A stretch of 64,000 nt of DNA. Origin: Indiicoccus explosivorum. GTDB taxonomy: Bacteria; Bacillota; Bacilli; Bacillales_A; Planococcaceae. The position numbers were made by a program, and so were the translations under genes. Of this stretch, positions 11,062-20,925 are shown one piece after another (the stretch's first letter is position 1; each line of letters begins with the position of its first letter). The notes under the pieces are model-generated. The model worked only from the letters and a program-made list of their open reading frames with translations, had not been told where the DNA came from and did not search any database. The DNA lies in assembly GCF_002167005.1 (NCBI RefSeq), contig NZ_NHTN01000008.1:91175-155174 (forward strand). Reading direction: 5' to 3'.

Positions 11062-11547
11062 ATGAGCAAAATAACTGAACAGGTGGAACAGCTCGCACAG
11101 CCGATCGTCGCCGGCCTCCAACTCGAGCTGGTCGACACGGAGTTTGTGAAAGAAGGGAAAAATTGGTTCCTTCGGGTCTATGTCGATAATCCGGACGGTC
11201 CGATGGACATCGAACAATGTGCGGTGGTCAGTGAAAAACTGAGCGAAGAACTGGACCGGACCGATCCGATCGAACAGAATTATTTTCTGGAAGTTTCTTC
11301 ACCAGGAGCGGAGCGGCCGCTGAAAAAAGAGAAAGACTTTGAAAAGGCGCAAGGGAAATATGTCTATATCAAGACATATGAGCAGATTGCAGGAGAAAAG
11401 GAATTCGAAGGCTATTTGAGGAAAGCGGATCCGGATGCGCTGACAGTAGAAGTGAAAATTAAAACACGCAGGAAAACGGTGGAAATCCCACGAGATAAAG
11501 TGGCAGTTGCGCGTCTGGCAATTGATTTTTCGGCACCGCTTGACTGA
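11062..11547 (+). CDS. rimP: Ribosome maturation factor RimP
   Basis: A 161-residue cytoplasmic factor for 30S subunit maturation (YlxS in B. subtilis). It has the two-domain layout: an N-terminal alpha/beta domain with the segment [13 protein letters not shown] and a C-terminal SH3-like barrel. An AGGAGG site sits 8 bases before the ATG. It is the first gene of the conserved rimP-nusA-rnpM-ylxQ-infB-ylxP-rbfA operon; nusA starts 23 bases downstream. Confidence 0.96.
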   Translation: MSKITEQVEQLAQPIVAGLQLELVDTEFVKEGKNWFLRVYVDNPDGPMDIEQCAVVSEKLSEELDRTDPIEQNYFLEVSSPGAERPLKKEKDFEKAQGKYVYIKTYEQIAGEKEFEGYLRKADPDALTVEVKIKTRRKTVEIPRDKVAVARLAIDFSAPLD

Positions 11548-11570
11548 TAATTTAAGGAGTGATACGTAAA

Positions 11571-12704
11571 ATGAGCAGTGATTTGCTGGATGCGCTGACT
11601 GCGCTTGAGAAACAGAAGGGGATTTCGAGGGATATTCTGATTGAAGCGATCGAAGCGGCCCTTGTGACGGCTTACAAGCGTAATTTCAATCAGGCACAGA
11701 ACGTGCGGGTCGATCTGAATTTGGATACCGGAACGATGCTGGTGTTCTCGCGCAAGGATGTTGTGGAGGAAGTCGAAGATGACCGCCTCCAGATTTCATT
11801 GGATGACGCGAAAGCGATCAATCCCGCCTATGAAGAGGGTGATGTCGTAGAAGAGGAAGTGACCCCCCGGAACTTTGGCCGGATAGCGGCACAGACGGCG
11901 AAACAAGTGGTCACACAGCGCGTCCGGGAAGCGGAACGCGGCCTCATTTTCGACGAATACGTGGACCGGGCGGATGATATCGTAAACGGGATTGTCGAGC
12001 GGATGGATCAGCGGAACCTCTATGTCGGTCTTGGGAAGGTCGAAGCGGTCCTGCCTCAAAGCGAGCAAATGCCGAACGAGACGTACAAACCGCATGACCG
12101 GATCAAAGTCTATATCACAAAAGTGGAGCGTACGACACGGGGGCCGCAAGTGTTTGTTTCACGGACTCATCCCGGCTTGCTTCGCCGGCTTTTCGAAAAT
12201 GAAGTGCCGGAAATTTTTGACGGCATCGTAGAAATTAAATCGATTGCCCGGGAAGCGGGTGACCGGTCGAAGATTTCCGTGCAGGCACATAATGATGAAG
12301 TGGATCCGGTCGGCGCATGCGTCGGTGCCCGGGGATCGCGTGTCCAGACGATCGTCGATGAGCTCGGCGGCGAGAAAATCGATATCGTTGAGTGGTCAGA
12401 GGATCCGGTGGTTTTCGTAGCGAATGCCCTGAGCCCTTCCAAAGTGCTCGAGGTGCTCGTAAATGAAGAGGAAAAATCGACCACGGTGATCGTCCCGGAT
12501 TACCAGCTCTCGCTGGCGATCGGCAAGCGGGGGCAAAATGCGCGCCTTGCGGCGAAACTGACAGGCTGGAAAATCGATATCAAAAGCGAAACGGATGCCC
12601 GGGAACATGGAATCTATCCGGTCGAATACAGCGATCAGACGGATGAAGGCGAATACGGCGAAGAAGAGCTCGAAGACTTCGATTTTTACGGAGACGAAGA
12701 ATAA
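11571..12704 (+). CDS. nusA: Transcription termination/antitermination factor NusA
   Basis: An RNA polymerase-associated factor that affects pausing and intrinsic termination. It is 377 residues from ATG 11571 ([17 protein letters not shown]), which follows AAGGAG; the in-frame GTG at 11559 overlaps that site and is rejected. Domains in order: N-terminal polymerase-binding domain (1-130), S1 (about 135-200), and two KH domains (about 200-345) with [10 protein letters not shown] and [10 protein letters not shown]. An acidic tail ([16 protein letters not shown]) ends the protein. NusA may control its own operon through the leader hairpin at 10999. Confidence 0.97.
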   Translation: MSSDLLDALTALEKQKGISRDILIEAIEAALVTAYKRNFNQAQNVRVDLNLDTGTMLVFSRKDVVEEVEDDRLQISLDDAKAINPAYEEGDVVEEEVTPRNFGRIAAQTAKQVVTQRVREAERGLIFDEYVDRADDIVNGIVERMDQRNLYVGLGKVEAVLPQSEQMPNETYKPHDRIKVYITKVERTTRGPQVFVSRTHPGLLRRLFENEVPEIFDGIVEIKSIAREAGDRSKISVQAHNDEVDPVGACVGARGSRVQTIVDELGGEKIDIVEWSEDPVVFVANALSPSKVLEVLVNEEEKSTTVIVPDYQLSLAIGKRGQNARLAAKLTGWKIDIKSETDAREHGIYPVEYSDQTDEGEYGEEELEDFDFYGDEE

Positions 12705-12724
12705 TGAGAAAAGGGTGACCGCCC

Positions 12725-13006
12725 ATGGCAGTACAGCGAAAAGTGCCGATGAGGAAGTGTGTAGCGACAGGAGGGATGTTCCCCAAAAAGGAATTAATCC
12801 GCGTCGTCCGCTCCAAAGAAGGCGAAGTTTCAGTTGATACGACCGGCAAAAAATCCGGCCGCGGCGCATACGTTTCAAAATCCGAAGAAGCCGTTGAAGC
12901 TGCGAAAAAGAAAAGGTCTCTGAACAGCCATCTGGAGACGGAAATCCCGGATGAAGTGTATGAGGAACTGCTTCGCCTGATCCGGCGGGAGCAGCTGAAA
13001 CGATGA
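12725..13006 (+). CDS. rnpM: YlxR family RNA-binding protein (RNase P modulator RnpM)
   Basis: A 93-residue DUF448 protein with the signature RKCVATGG, then ELIRVVRSKEGE and GRGAYVS. In B. subtilis the homologue was shown to bind the RNase P RNA and reduce its activity, hence RnpM; it was long known as YlxR. The stop overlaps the ylxQ start by four bases (ATGA), so the two are translationally coupled. It sits between nusA and infB as in nearly all Firmicutes. Confidence 0.93.
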   Translation: MAVQRKVPMRKCVATGGMFPKKELIRVVRSKEGEVSVDTTGKKSGRGAYVSKSEEAVEAAKKKRSLNSHLETEIPDEVYEELLRLIRREQLKR

Positions 13007-13320
13007 GCGGACAGCGGATATATCAGCTGCTCGGACTTGCGGCAAGCGCCAGAAAAGTGACGACAGGGGAAGAACTTGTCATCAAAGAAGTCCGCGGCGG
13101 GAACGCGAAACTTGTTATCGTTTCGCAAGACGCTTCAGCGAACACAGCGAAAAAACTCCGTGATAAATGCGGCAGTTATAAAGTCGGGCTGCAGGAGTTC
13201 GGATCAAGAGCTGAACTCGGGCATGCGATCGGCAAGGATGAGCGGGTTGTCATTGCTGTTACAGACAGCGGCTTTGCGAAAAAGCTGACAAGCTTATTCG
13301 ATGAAATCAATAAGGGGTGA
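13003..13320 (+). CDS. ylxQ: YlxQ, L7Ae-family K-turn RNA-binding protein
   Basis: A 105-residue member of the L7Ae/L30e/S12e fold. The N-terminal segment [19 protein letters not shown] and the middle segment [17 protein letters not shown] are typical. B. subtilis YlxQ belongs to the K-turn-binding proteins of this fold; its cellular job is not settled, and its operon suggests translation or ribosome assembly. The start overlaps the rnpM stop, and infB begins 4 bases after its stop. Confidence 0.93.
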   Translation: MSGQRIYQLLGLAASARKVTTGEELVIKEVRGGNAKLVIVSQDASANTAKKLRDKCGSYKVGLQEFGSRAELGHAIGKDERVVIAVTDSGFAKKLTSLFDEINKG

Positions 13321-13324
13321 GCAG

Positions 13325-15547
13325 ATGTCGAATATGAGAGTACATGAATATGCAAGAAAAGTGAAAAAATCCAGCAGAGAAGTAATTGGTGAACTGGCGA
13401 AGCTGAATATCGACGTGAATACACATATGGCAGTGCTGGAACCGGGTACGATTTCCAAACTCGATAAAGTGTATAACCGTGATACTTCGGCGGACGAAAA
13501 ACCGGCACGCGCAAAAACTTCCCAGCCGAAAGGTGCCGGACAAAGCGGCGGCGCAGCTGGTTCCGGACAGAGCAAAGGCCCGAAACCACAGCAAGGCGGA
13601 GGCGGCAGAAGCCAGGGCAAAAATGCGTCCGGCGGCCAAAACCGGCAGGGCGGCCGCAGCGGAGGCCCTTCAAGAGGCGGTCAGGGAAACAGCCGCCCGG
13701 GGAATCGCGGATTGAAAGGCGGTCCGAATAACCGGAAAGGCAAACAGCAGCGCAGCCAGAACCAAGCGCCGCCGACGCCGAAAAAAGAGAAAGAGCTTCC
13801 GGCAAAAATCACGTTTTCCGAATCGCTTTCCGTTGCGGAACTTGCAAAAAAACTCGGCCGTGAACCGTCGGAAATCATTAAAAAACTGTTCATGCTCGGC
13901 GTAATGGCGACAATCAACCAGGAACTTGACAAAGACGCCATCGAACTGATCTGTGCCGATTACGGTGTTGAAGTGGAAGAAGAAGTGATCGTGGATACCA
14001 CGGACCTCGAAACGTACTTTGAGCCGAAAGAAGGCGCAGTGACGAGAGAACGTCCTCCGGTCGTGACCATTATGGGACACGTCGATCACGGGAAGACCAC
14101 ACTGCTCGACTCGATCCGCAACACGAAAGTGACAGCGGGGGAAGCAGGCGGTATCACTCAGCACATCGGTGCATACCAGATTGAAGAGAACGATAAGAAA
14201 ATCACGTTCCTCGATACGCCTGGACACGCCGCATTCACGACGATGCGTGCCCGGGGTGCGAAAGTTACGGATATCACGATTCTCGTCGTAGCGGCTGATG
14301 ACGGCGTCATGCCGCAGACGGTAGAAGCGATCAACCATGCAAAAGCGGCGGAAGTGCCGATCATTGTCGCGGTCAATAAGATCGATAAACCGGGAGCGAA
14401 TCCGGATCGCGTTATGCAAGAGCTGACCGAACATGGCCTCGTGCCGGAAGCGTGGGGCGGAGATACGATCTTTGTCCAAGTCTCGGCTCTCCAGGGAGAA
14501 GGGATCGATAACCTGATCGAGATGATCCTCCTCGTTTCCGAAGTTGCTGAACTCGAGGCGGATCCTGCACGGACGGCGATCGGTACGGTCATTGAAGCCC
14601 AGCTTGATAAAGGCCGCGGCTCCGTCGCGACGCTGCTTGTACAGGACGGCACCCTGCGTGTGGGCGACCCCATTGTCGTCGGAGATACGTTCGGACGCAT
14701 CCGTGCAATGGTCAATGATATCGGCCGCCGCGTGAAAGAGGCAGGACCGTCGACGCCAGTCGAGATTACAGGCCTGAATGATGTTCCGCAGGCGGGCGAC
14801 CGCTTTGTCGTCTTCGAAGACGAAAAGACAGCCCGCCAAGTCGGCGAAGTCCGGGCAACGAATGCAGTCCAGACCCAGCGGACAGAAAAAACAAGAGTCA
14901 CGCTCGATAATTTGTTTGACCAGATGAAACAAGGGGAAATGAAAGAGCTGAACTTGATTGTCAAAGCGGACGTCCAAGGCTCCGTAGAGGCCCTTGCTGC
15001 GTCACTGATGAAAATCGACGTGGAAGGCGTCAATGTGAAGATCATCCATACTGGTGCCGGTGCCATCACGGAATCCGACATCTCCCTTGCCGCTGCATCG
15101 AATGCGATCGTCATCGGGTTCAACGTCCGGCCGGATGTGAACGCAAAACGTGCTGCGGAAGCGGAAGGCGTGGATATCCGTCTTCACCGGATCATCTACA
15201 AAGTGATCGAGGAAATCGAGTCGGCGATGAAAGGTCTTCTGGATCCAGAATTCGAAGAAAAAATCATCGGCCAGGCGGAAGTCCGCAATACGTTCAAAGT
15301 ATCGAAAGTGGGTACGATCGCCGGAAGTTATGTAACGGACGGCAAAGTGACCCGCGACAGCGGTGTCCGGGTGATCCGGGACGGCATCGTCATTTTCGAG
15401 GGCGAAATCGATACCTTGAAACGGTTCAAGGATGATGTGAAGGAAGTCGCACAGGGATATGAGTGCGGAATCACGATCAAGAACTTCAACGATGTGAAAG
15501 AATTGGATGTTATTGAAGCGTACGTAATGGAAGAAGTTGCGCGCTGA
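13325..15547 (+). CDS. infB: Translation initiation factor IF-2
   Basis: A GTPase that brings fMet-tRNA to the 30S subunit. The start is ATG 13325 ([12 protein letters not shown]) after AAGGGGTGAG, giving 740 residues; an upstream in-frame ATG at 13301 lies inside ylxQ. Layout: IF2-N domain (1-55), a low-complexity linker rich in Gly, Gln, Arg and Ser (about 65-160), a second IF2-N domain (about 165-215), then the G domain with GHVDHGKT at 251-258, DTPGHAAF and NKID, and domains II-IV including the fMet-tRNA-binding C2 domain. The stop overlaps the ylxP start by one base. Confidence 0.97.
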   Translation: MSNMRVHEYARKVKKSSREVIGELAKLNIDVNTHMAVLEPGTISKLDKVYNRDTSADEKPARAKTSQPKGAGQSGGAAGSGQSKGPKPQQGGGGRSQGKNASGGQNRQGGRSGGPSRGGQGNSRPGNRGLKGGPNNRKGKQQRSQNQAPPTPKKEKELPAKITFSESLSVAELAKKLGREPSEIIKKLFMLGVMATINQELDKDAIELICADYGVEVEEEVIVDTTDLETYFEPKEGAVTRERPPVVTIMGHVDHGKTTLLDSIRNTKVTAGEAGGITQHIGAYQIEENDKKITFLDTPGHAAFTTMRARGAKVTDITILVVAADDGVMPQTVEAINHAKAAEVPIIVAVNKIDKPGANPDRVMQELTEHGLVPEAWGGDTIFVQVSALQGEGIDNLIEMILLVSEVAELEADPARTAIGTVIEAQLDKGRGSVATLLVQDGTLRVGDPIVVGDTFGRIRAMVNDIGRRVKEAGPSTPVEITGLNDVPQAGDRFVVFEDEKTARQVGEVRATNAVQTQRTEKTRVTLDNLFDQMKQGEMKELNLIVKADVQGSVEALAASLMKIDVEGVNVKIIHTGAGAITESDISLAAASNAIVIGFNVRPDVNAKRAAEAEGVDIRLHRIIYKVIEEIESAMKGLLDPEFEEKIIGQAEVRNTFKVSKVGTIAGSYVTDGKVTRDSGVRVIRDGIVIFEGEIDTLKRFKDDVKEVAQGYECGITIKNFNDVKELDVIEAYVMEEVAR

Positions 15548-15825
15548 TGATCGTCTATGCGGAATGTGAATTTTTCATTCCCGCTTCGCATTCATTGAAG
15601 GACAAGAGAGCCGTCCTGCAGCGGATGCTGGTGCGGGCGCGCCAGAAGTTCAATCTTTCCGCTGCGGAAATCGGACATCAGGACGTGTGGCAGCGGACGC
15701 GTCTGGCGCTTGTCACGGTCGCATCGACTCGTGAAGCCGCAGAAAGGGAAATGCAGCGGGTCCTTCATTTCCTGGACAGCAATTCTGCCTGGGAGCGGCT
15801 CTCGACAGAGACAGATTATTTGTGA
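15547..15825 (+). CDS. ylxP: YlxP family protein (DUF503)
   Basis: A 92-residue DUF503 protein with the typical opening YAECEFFIPASHSLKDKRAVLQ. No biochemical role is firmly known; some studies link it to ribosome function. It overlaps infB by one base (TGATG) and precedes rbfA by 18 bases, the usual place. Confidence 0.9.
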   Translation: MIVYAECEFFIPASHSLKDKRAVLQRMLVRARQKFNLSAAEIGHQDVWQRTRLALVTVASTREAAEREMQRVLHFLDSNSAWERLSTETDYL

Positions 15826-15843
15826 AAACGAGGTGAACCAGCG

Positions 15844-16197
15844 ATGACGATGCGTTCCAACAGAGTAGCCGAGCAAATGAAAAAAGAACTGAGCGATATC
15901 ATCAGCCGCAAACTGAAAGATCCGCGTGTGGGATTCGTCACGGTGACGGATGTGGAAGTCACCGGGGATCTTCAGCAGGCGACGGTATATATCAGTGTGC
16001 TCGGCGACGAAAAAAAGCAGGAAGAGACGCTGCTTGGCCTGTCGAAATCCAAAGGATACATCCGTTCGGAAATCGGCCAGCGGATCCGCCTGCGGAAAAC
16101 GCCGGAACTGCTGTTCGAGTTTGATACATCCGTCGCGTATGGCAGCCGGATCGATTCCCTGCTGCGCGATCTGCAAGAACCGAAGGATGATCAATAA
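15844..16197 (+). CDS. rbfA: 30S ribosome-binding factor RbfA
   Basis: A 117-residue KH-fold protein for late 30S maturation. Segments [19 protein letters not shown] and [17 protein letters not shown] are diagnostic and almost identical to the B. subtilis protein. A GAGGTGA site precedes the ATG. It is the last gene of the operon and is followed by a hairpin terminator. Confidence 0.96.
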   Translation: MTMRSNRVAEQMKKELSDIISRKLKDPRVGFVTVTDVEVTGDLQQATVYISVLGDEKKQEETLLGLSKSKGYIRSEIGQRIRLRKTPELLFEFDTSVAYGSRIDSLLRDLQEPKDDQ

Positions 16198-16200
16198 CAG

Positions 16201-16238
16201 AAGCCTGCTGTCCGGATTCCGGGCAGACAGGCTTTTTT
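16201..16238 (+). terminator. Terminator at the end of the rimP-rbfA operon
   Basis: AAGCCTG (16201-16207) pairs with CAGGCTT (16228-16234), with further pairing CTGTCC/GGGCAG inside, and a run of six T residues from 16233. Confidence 0.85.
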
Positions 16239-16295
16239 CGGTCTGATAAATGCTGGATGAGCACTTTAAAGCAATGCACCCGAAGGAGTGGGAAA

Positions 16296-17225
16296 ATGGA
16301 AGTGAATGGCATCCTGCCGCTTTGGAAAGAACGAGGGATGACTTCTCATGACTGCGTATTCCGTCTGAGGAAAATATTGAAGACGAAAAAGGTCGGACAT
16401 ACCGGGACGCTCGACCCCGGCGTGGATGGTGTTTTGCCGATCTGTATCGGTCAGGCGACGAAAACAGCCGAATATTTGACGGATTCCGGGAAGACGTACG
16501 AAGCGGAAGTTACAATCGGCTATTCGACGGAAACAGAAGACAGTGAGGGAGAAGCGGTAGAAACGGATTTCAGCAATAAACGCATTTCCCGGACGCAGGT
16601 GGAAGAAGTCCTTGAGAGCCTTACGGGAGAAATTGTCCAAGTTCCGCCCATGTATTCTGCCGTCAAAGTGAATGGCCGGCGCCTGTACGAATATGCCAGG
16701 AAAGGGATTCCTGTCGAACGGCCGGAACGGAAAGTGCAGATCCATTCCATAGAATTGCTGGGAACCGAGACAGAATGGCAGGGGGAGCGCATCCGTTTTC
16801 CAATCAGGATTCAGTGCGGGAAAGGGACGTATATCCGTACACTCGCTGTGCAGATCGGTGAAGCGCTCGGGTTTCCAGCCCATATGTCCAAGCTGACCAG
16901 GACCGCTTCGGGGAAATTCCAAGCAGCCGATTGTGTGACACTCGAAAAAACGGCCGTTTTAATGGAATCAGGGGAAATCGGTTCCGTCCTGAAACCGATC
17001 AGCTGGGCGTTGGCGGATTTTCCGTTTCTGGAAGTCCCGGAAAGCTTGCTCTTCCCGGTCAAAAACGGACAAGTGCTCGACAGCCATCCGTTGCTCGACA
17101 GCCACCGGGCGCTCGTGTTCACGGAGGCAGGGCGGCCGATCGCAGTCTACAGCGGACATCCGGTGAAGCCTGGTAAAATGAAACCGGAAAAAATGTTCCC
17201 TGTCACGGGAAAAGAAGAGGTGTGA
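16296..17225 (+). CDS. truB: tRNA pseudouridine(55) synthase
   Basis: Makes the universal pseudouridine 55 in the T-loop of tRNAs. It is 309 residues from ATG 16296 (MEVNGILPLWKERG) after GAAGGAG. The catalytic aspartate lies in HTGTLDPGVDGVLP, and KVNGRRLYEYAR and GTYIRTLA are typical TruB segments. A C-terminal extension (about residue 235 on) resembles the PUA-like tail of Bacillales TruB. ribF starts one base after the stop. Confidence 0.95.
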   Translation: MEVNGILPLWKERGMTSHDCVFRLRKILKTKKVGHTGTLDPGVDGVLPICIGQATKTAEYLTDSGKTYEAEVTIGYSTETEDSEGEAVETDFSNKRISRTQVEEVLESLTGEIVQVPPMYSAVKVNGRRLYEYARKGIPVERPERKVQIHSIELLGTETEWQGERIRFPIRIQCGKGTYIRTLAVQIGEALGFPAHMSKLTRTASGKFQAADCVTLEKTAVLMESGEIGSVLKPISWALADFPFLEVPESLLFPVKNGQVLDSHPLLDSHRALVFTEAGRPIAVYSGHPVKPGKMKPEKMFPVTGKEEV

Positions 17226-17226
17226 A

Positions 17227-18174
17227 ATGGAAGTCATTCAATTACGTTATCCGAATCATTGCCTGCCGGGAAAAGAAACAGGCCCGTTATCCTTGGCCCT
17301 GGGCTTTTTCGACGGCATACATAAGGGGCACTTGAAAGTGATCGGTGCTGCGATGGAAAAAGCGGCCGATTCGAATTTCCGTTCAGCTGTCATGACGTTC
17401 GATCCGCATCCATCGGTCGTCCTGGGCGGCAAACAAAAAGACGTGGCTTACATTACACCGCTTGAGCAGAAGCTCAATATTCTGCAGACACTCGGTGTCG
17501 ATTACTGTTTTGTCGTGCGGTTCACTTCTGAATTTGCCCGTCTGTCACCGGAGGAATTCGTCCGGTATTTCATAAAGGGCTTGGACGTCCGCCATGTCAC
17601 TGCCGGTTTCGATTTTTCATTCGGCGCGAAAGGCAGCGGCTCGATGGCGGATATGGAAAGCCTCAGTGAAGGCCAGTACGGTGTGACGGTCATCAGCGAG
17701 CAGACCGACGGCGGTGAGAAGATCAGCTCCACCCGAATCCGCCGGCTGCTGAAGGACGGCGACGTGGAGGAGGCGGCTGAACTGCTGGGACGGCCATTCC
17801 GCATCGCTGGCGTTGTGGTGCAAGGGGACAAACGCGGCCGGGCGATCGGTTTCCCGACAGCGAATATCTTGCCGGCTGCAGGATCTTTTCTGCCCGGCAC
17901 CGGCGTCTTCGCTGTCCGGATCGGTGTGCAGGAAGAGCTGTATGATGCCGTGTGTAATATCGGTTACAAACCGACCTTCAGGGACCCTGATGAAAAAGAG
18001 CTGACTGTTGAAGTACATATCCCGGGCTTTGACCGGTCCATCTACGGGGAAGAAGTTTTTGTGGACTGGTATAGGCGGATACGGGATGAGCGGAAATTTT
18101 CCGGCATCGAAGAATTGAAAGCGCAGATCGAGCGGGATAAACAGGCGGCGATGGAGTACCTGAAACAGCACTGA
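17227..18174 (+). CDS. ribF: Bifunctional riboflavin kinase / FAD synthetase
   Basis: Makes FMN from riboflavin and then FAD. The N-terminal FMN adenylyltransferase domain carries GFFDGIHKGH (26-35) and the segment ISSTRIRRLL. The C-terminal riboflavin kinase domain carries GDKRGRAIGFPTANI from about residue 199. At 315 residues it is full length. It is coupled to truB with a one-base gap, the usual Bacillales pair. No FMN riboswitch is seen here. Confidence 0.96.
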   Translation: MEVIQLRYPNHCLPGKETGPLSLALGFFDGIHKGHLKVIGAAMEKAADSNFRSAVMTFDPHPSVVLGGKQKDVAYITPLEQKLNILQTLGVDYCFVVRFTSEFARLSPEEFVRYFIKGLDVRHVTAGFDFSFGAKGSGSMADMESLSEGQYGVTVISEQTDGGEKISSTRIRRLLKDGDVEEAAELLGRPFRIAGVVVQGDKRGRAIGFPTANILPAAGSFLPGTGVFAVRIGVQEELYDAVCNIGYKPTFRDPDEKELTVEVHIPGFDRSIYGEEVFVDWYRRIRDERKFSGIEELKAQIERDKQAAMEYLKQH

Positions 18175-18189
18175 ACAGCACGCTGCCGG

Positions 18190-18218
18190 TTGATTTCGTC
18201 CGGCGGCTGTGCTAAACT
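18190..18218 (+). promoter_or_regulatory. Predicted sigma-A promoter of rpsO
   Basis: TTGATT (18190-18195) and TAAACT (18213-18218) are 17 bases apart, about 100 bases before rpsO. The promoter lies inside a GC-rich inverted repeat (18177-18213, AGCAC with GTGCT at its base) that has no T-run. The resulting leader of about 95 nt would have room for S15 autoregulation as known in Bacillales, but I could not match a specific S15 site. Confidence 0.5.
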
Positions 18219-18319
18219 GTACAACGTACAGAATATGTACGAACCACTGCTTGGCAATCGAGTCACCAACGTTTGCTCGGGAGACGGGGATATCAGAACC
18301 ACAGGAGGTGGAACTCAAT

Positions 18320-18589
18320 ATGGCAATCACACAAGAACGCAAGAACGAACTGATTGGCGAATACCGGGTTCACGAGACGGATACAGGGTCTCCGGAAATC
18401 CAGATCGCTATTCTGACAGAAGAGATCAACAACTTGAACGAACATTTGCGCACGCATAAAAAAGATCACCATTCGCGCCGCGGTCTCTTCAAAATGGTCG
18501 GACGCCGCCGTAACTTGCTGAAGTATCTTCGTGAAAACGATGTTCAGCGTTACCGTGAACTGATCAACAGACTCGGCCTCCGCCGATAA
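18320..18589 (+). CDS. rpsO: 30S ribosomal protein S15
   Basis: An 89-residue primary 16S-binding protein of the small subunit platform. The start is ATG 18320 ([19 protein letters not shown]) after a strong AGGAGGTG; upstream in-frame starts are not conserved. The segments [21 protein letters not shown] and [11 protein letters not shown] are the family signature. A terminator follows, then pnp, an order found in many bacteria. Confidence 0.97.
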   Translation: MAITQERKNELIGEYRVHETDTGSPEIQIAILTEEINNLNEHLRTHKKDHHSRRGLFKMVGRRRNLLKYLRENDVQRYRELINRLGLRR

Positions 18590-18599
18590 TACACAAAAC

Positions 18600-18627
18600 G
18601 GAAAGCGGGATTCTTCCCGCTTTTTCT
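18600..18627 (+). terminator. Terminator after rpsO
   Basis: AAAGCGGGA (18602-18610) and TCCCGCTTT (18615-18623), loop TTCT, then more T residues. Confidence 0.85.
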
Positions 18628-18690
18628 TTATGATAAAAAGACGAAACTTTCGATTCATTACCGAATCGCCAATTTATCGCTTTTTTGTTA

Positions 18691-18718
18691 CACTATTCAG
18701 AGATACATAGGAATAGTG
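18691..18718 (+). repeat. 8-bp inverted repeat upstream of pnp
   Basis: CACTATTC (18691-18698) and GAATAGTG (18711-18718) form a perfect inverted repeat with a 12-base spacer, 32 bases before the pnp start. It may be a stem in the pnp leader or a protein site. The possible -35 TTGTTA at 18685-18690 directly adjoins it, but no good -10 is seen. Confidence 0.45.
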
Positions 18719-18750
18719 CTACACTGTTTCAATCAGAGAGGAGCTCGATC

Positions 18751-20868
18751 ATGGAGCAAAATAAGAAAGTCTATACGCTGGACTGGGCAGGCCGTCAGCT
18801 TCAAGTGGAAGTCGGTCAACTGGCCAAGCAGGCGAACGGCGCAGCAATGATCCGCTACGGCGACACCGCTGTCTTATCGACAGCGACAGCTTCGAAACAG
18901 CCGAAGCCGCTCGATTTTTTCCCGCTGACCGTCAACTACGAAGAACGGCTGTATGCGGTCGGCAAAATCCCGGGCGGGTTCATAAAACGGGAAGGGCGTC
19001 CTTCGGAAAAAGCGACGCTGATCAGCCGGCTGATCGACCGGCCGATCCGTCCCCTTTTCCCGGACGGATTCCGGAACGAAGTGCAAGTCATCTCGATGGT
19101 CATGTCGGTCGATCAGAACTGCCCGTCCGACATGGCCGCAATGTTCGGTTCGTCGCTGGCCCTCATGATTTCCGACATTCCGTTCGGCGGTCCGATCGCG
19201 GGAGTTACGGTCGGACTGGTCGATGATGAGTTCATCATCAACCCGACAGGAGACCAGATGGAGAAGAGCAGCATCAACCTGATCGTCGCGGGGACGAAGG
19301 ATGCGGTCAACATGGTGGAGGCCGGTGCAAAAGAAGTGCCGGAAGCGACCATGCTGGAGGCCATCATGTTCGGTCATGAAGAAATCAAAAAACTGATCGC
19401 TTTCCAGGAAGAAATCGCGGCGGAAGTCGGGAAAGAAAAGTCTGAAGTGCAGCTTTATGAACTGGATGCGGAGCTGACACAGCAAATCCGGGACGCGGCG
19501 CTCGAAGATCTGAATGCGGCTGTCCAAGTACAGGAAAAGCAGGAACGCGCTGATGCGATCAGTGCTGTGAAAGAGCGTATCCTGGCGGATTATGAAGAAG
19601 AGGAAGATTCGGTCAAGAAACAGGCCGGCCAGATTCTCGATAAAATGGTCAAAGACGAAGTCCGCCGGCTCATCACAGAAGAAAAAGTCCGGCCGGATGG
19701 ACGGACGCCGGATGAAATCCGGCCGCTGTCATCTGAAGCGGGCGTGCTGAAGAGGACGCATGGATCCGGATTGTTCACACGCGGCCAGACCCAAGCCCTC
19801 AGCATCTGTACGCTTGGCGCGCTGGGTGATGTCCAGATCATTGACGGCCTCGGACTTGAAGAATCCAAACGCTTCATGCATCATTACAATTTCCCGCTGT
19901 TTTCAGTCGGGGAAACCGGACCGATCCGCGGTCCGGGACGCCGGGAAATCGGGCACGGCGCGCTGGGAGAACGCGCATTGGAAGTCGTCATCCCGAAAGA
20001 AGAGGACTTCCCTTACACGATCCGTCTCGTATCCGAAGTCCTCGAGTCCAATGGCTCGACATCGCAGGCAAGCATCTGTGCTTCGACACTGGCACTCATG
20101 GATGCAGGTGTGCCGATAAAAGCCCCAGTTGCCGGAATCGCGATGGGACTTGTCAAAAAAGGGGATCACTATACAGTACTTTCTGACATCCAAGGCATGG
20201 AAGATCACCTTGGTGATATGGACTTCAAAGTGGCCGGTACCGCAAAAGGCGTCACCGCACTTCAGATGGATATTAAAATTGAAGGCCTTTCACGGGAAAT
20301 CCTTGAAGAAGCCCTCACGCAGGCTCAAAAAGGACGGATGCACATTCTGGACAGCATGCTGGCGACAATTTCAGAGCCAAGAACCCAATTGTCGGAATAT
20401 GCGCCGAAAATCACGGTCATACGGATCAATCCGGACAAGATCCGGGATGTGATCGGACCGGGCGGCAAAGTGATCAACAAGATCATCGAAGAGACCGGTG
20501 TAAAAATCGATACAGAGCAGGACGGGACCATTTTCATTTCTTCGGTCAATGAAGCGATGAATGCGCGGGCCAAGCAGATCATTGAAGACATCGTCCGTGA
20601 AGCCCAAGTCGGCGAATATTACCTCGGCAAAGTGAAACGGATCGAGAAATTCGGCGCTTTCCTTGAAATCTTCAAAGGCAAGGACGGACTGCTCCACATC
20701 TCCGAAATTCAGGAAGAACGGACGAAAAGCGTGGACGATGTCCTGAAACTTGGGGACGAACTGCTTGTTAAAGTCATCGAAATCGACAACCAGGGCCGGG
20801 TGAACTTATCCCGGAAAGCCGTTTTGAAGGAAGAGAAAAAGACGGCTGAGCAGGAACAATCAAAGTGA
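18751..20868 (+). CDS. pnp: Polyribonucleotide nucleotidyltransferase (PNPase)
   Basis: A phosphorolytic 3'-5' exoribonuclease of mRNA decay. It is 705 residues from ATG 18751 ([17 protein letters not shown]) after GAGAGGAGC; the upstream in-frame extension covers the leader. Layout: first RNase PH domain (about 12-145), helical linker, second RNase PH domain (about 310-545) with [15 protein letters not shown] domain (about 553-615, [15 protein letters not shown]), S1 domain (about 620-690), and a short acidic/lysine tail. A strong terminator follows. Confidence 0.97.
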   Translation: MEQNKKVYTLDWAGRQLQVEVGQLAKQANGAAMIRYGDTAVLSTATASKQPKPLDFFPLTVNYEERLYAVGKIPGGFIKREGRPSEKATLISRLIDRPIRPLFPDGFRNEVQVISMVMSVDQNCPSDMAAMFGSSLALMISDIPFGGPIAGVTVGLVDDEFIINPTGDQMEKSSINLIVAGTKDAVNMVEAGAKEVPEATMLEAIMFGHEEIKKLIAFQEEIAAEVGKEKSEVQLYELDAELTQQIRDAALEDLNAAVQVQEKQERADAISAVKERILADYEEEEDSVKKQAGQILDKMVKDEVRRLITEEKVRPDGRTPDEIRPLSSEAGVLKRTHGSGLFTRGQTQALSICTLGALGDVQIIDGLGLEESKRFMHHYNFPLFSVGETGPIRGPGRREIGHGALGERALEVVIPKEEDFPYTIRLVSEVLESNGSTSQASICASTLALMDAGVPIKAPVAGIAMGLVKKGDHYTVLSDIQGMEDHLGDMDFKVAGTAKGVTALQMDIKIEGLSREILEEALTQAQKGRMHILDSMLATISEPRTQLSEYAPKITVIRINPDKIRDVIGPGGKVINKIIEETGVKIDTEQDGTIFISSVNEAMNARAKQIIEDIVREAQVGEYYLGKVKRIEKFGAFLEIFKGKDGLLHISEIQEERTKSVDDVLKLGDELLVKVIEIDNQGRVNLSRKAVLKEEKKTAEQEQSK

Positions 20869-20873
20869 TCAAC

Positions 20874-20903
20874 AAAAATTGCCGGCAGCCGCCGGCAATT
20901 TTT
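20874..20903 (+). terminator. Terminator after pnp
   Basis: AAAAATTGCCGGC (20874-20886) and GCCGGCAATTTTT (20891-20903) form a perfect stem with loop AGCC; the A and T tracts make it potentially bidirectional. Confidence 0.88.
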
Positions 20904-20925
20904 GCGTAAGAAAGGTGTTTTGACA

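Noticed and set aside
13510..13800. Possible frame damage in the low-complexity part of infB
   Set aside because: The Gly/Arg/Gln-rich linker is variable in IF-2, and the frame is open and continues into conserved domains.
13670..14977. 435-codon minus-strand frame opposite infB
   Set aside because: It is the shadow of a strongly conserved gene with high GC; no ribosome site, no family resemblance.
18177..18213. GC-rich hairpin after ribF as a terminator
   Set aside because: It has a bulge and no T-run and overlaps the likely rpsO promoter, so a terminator role is not supported.
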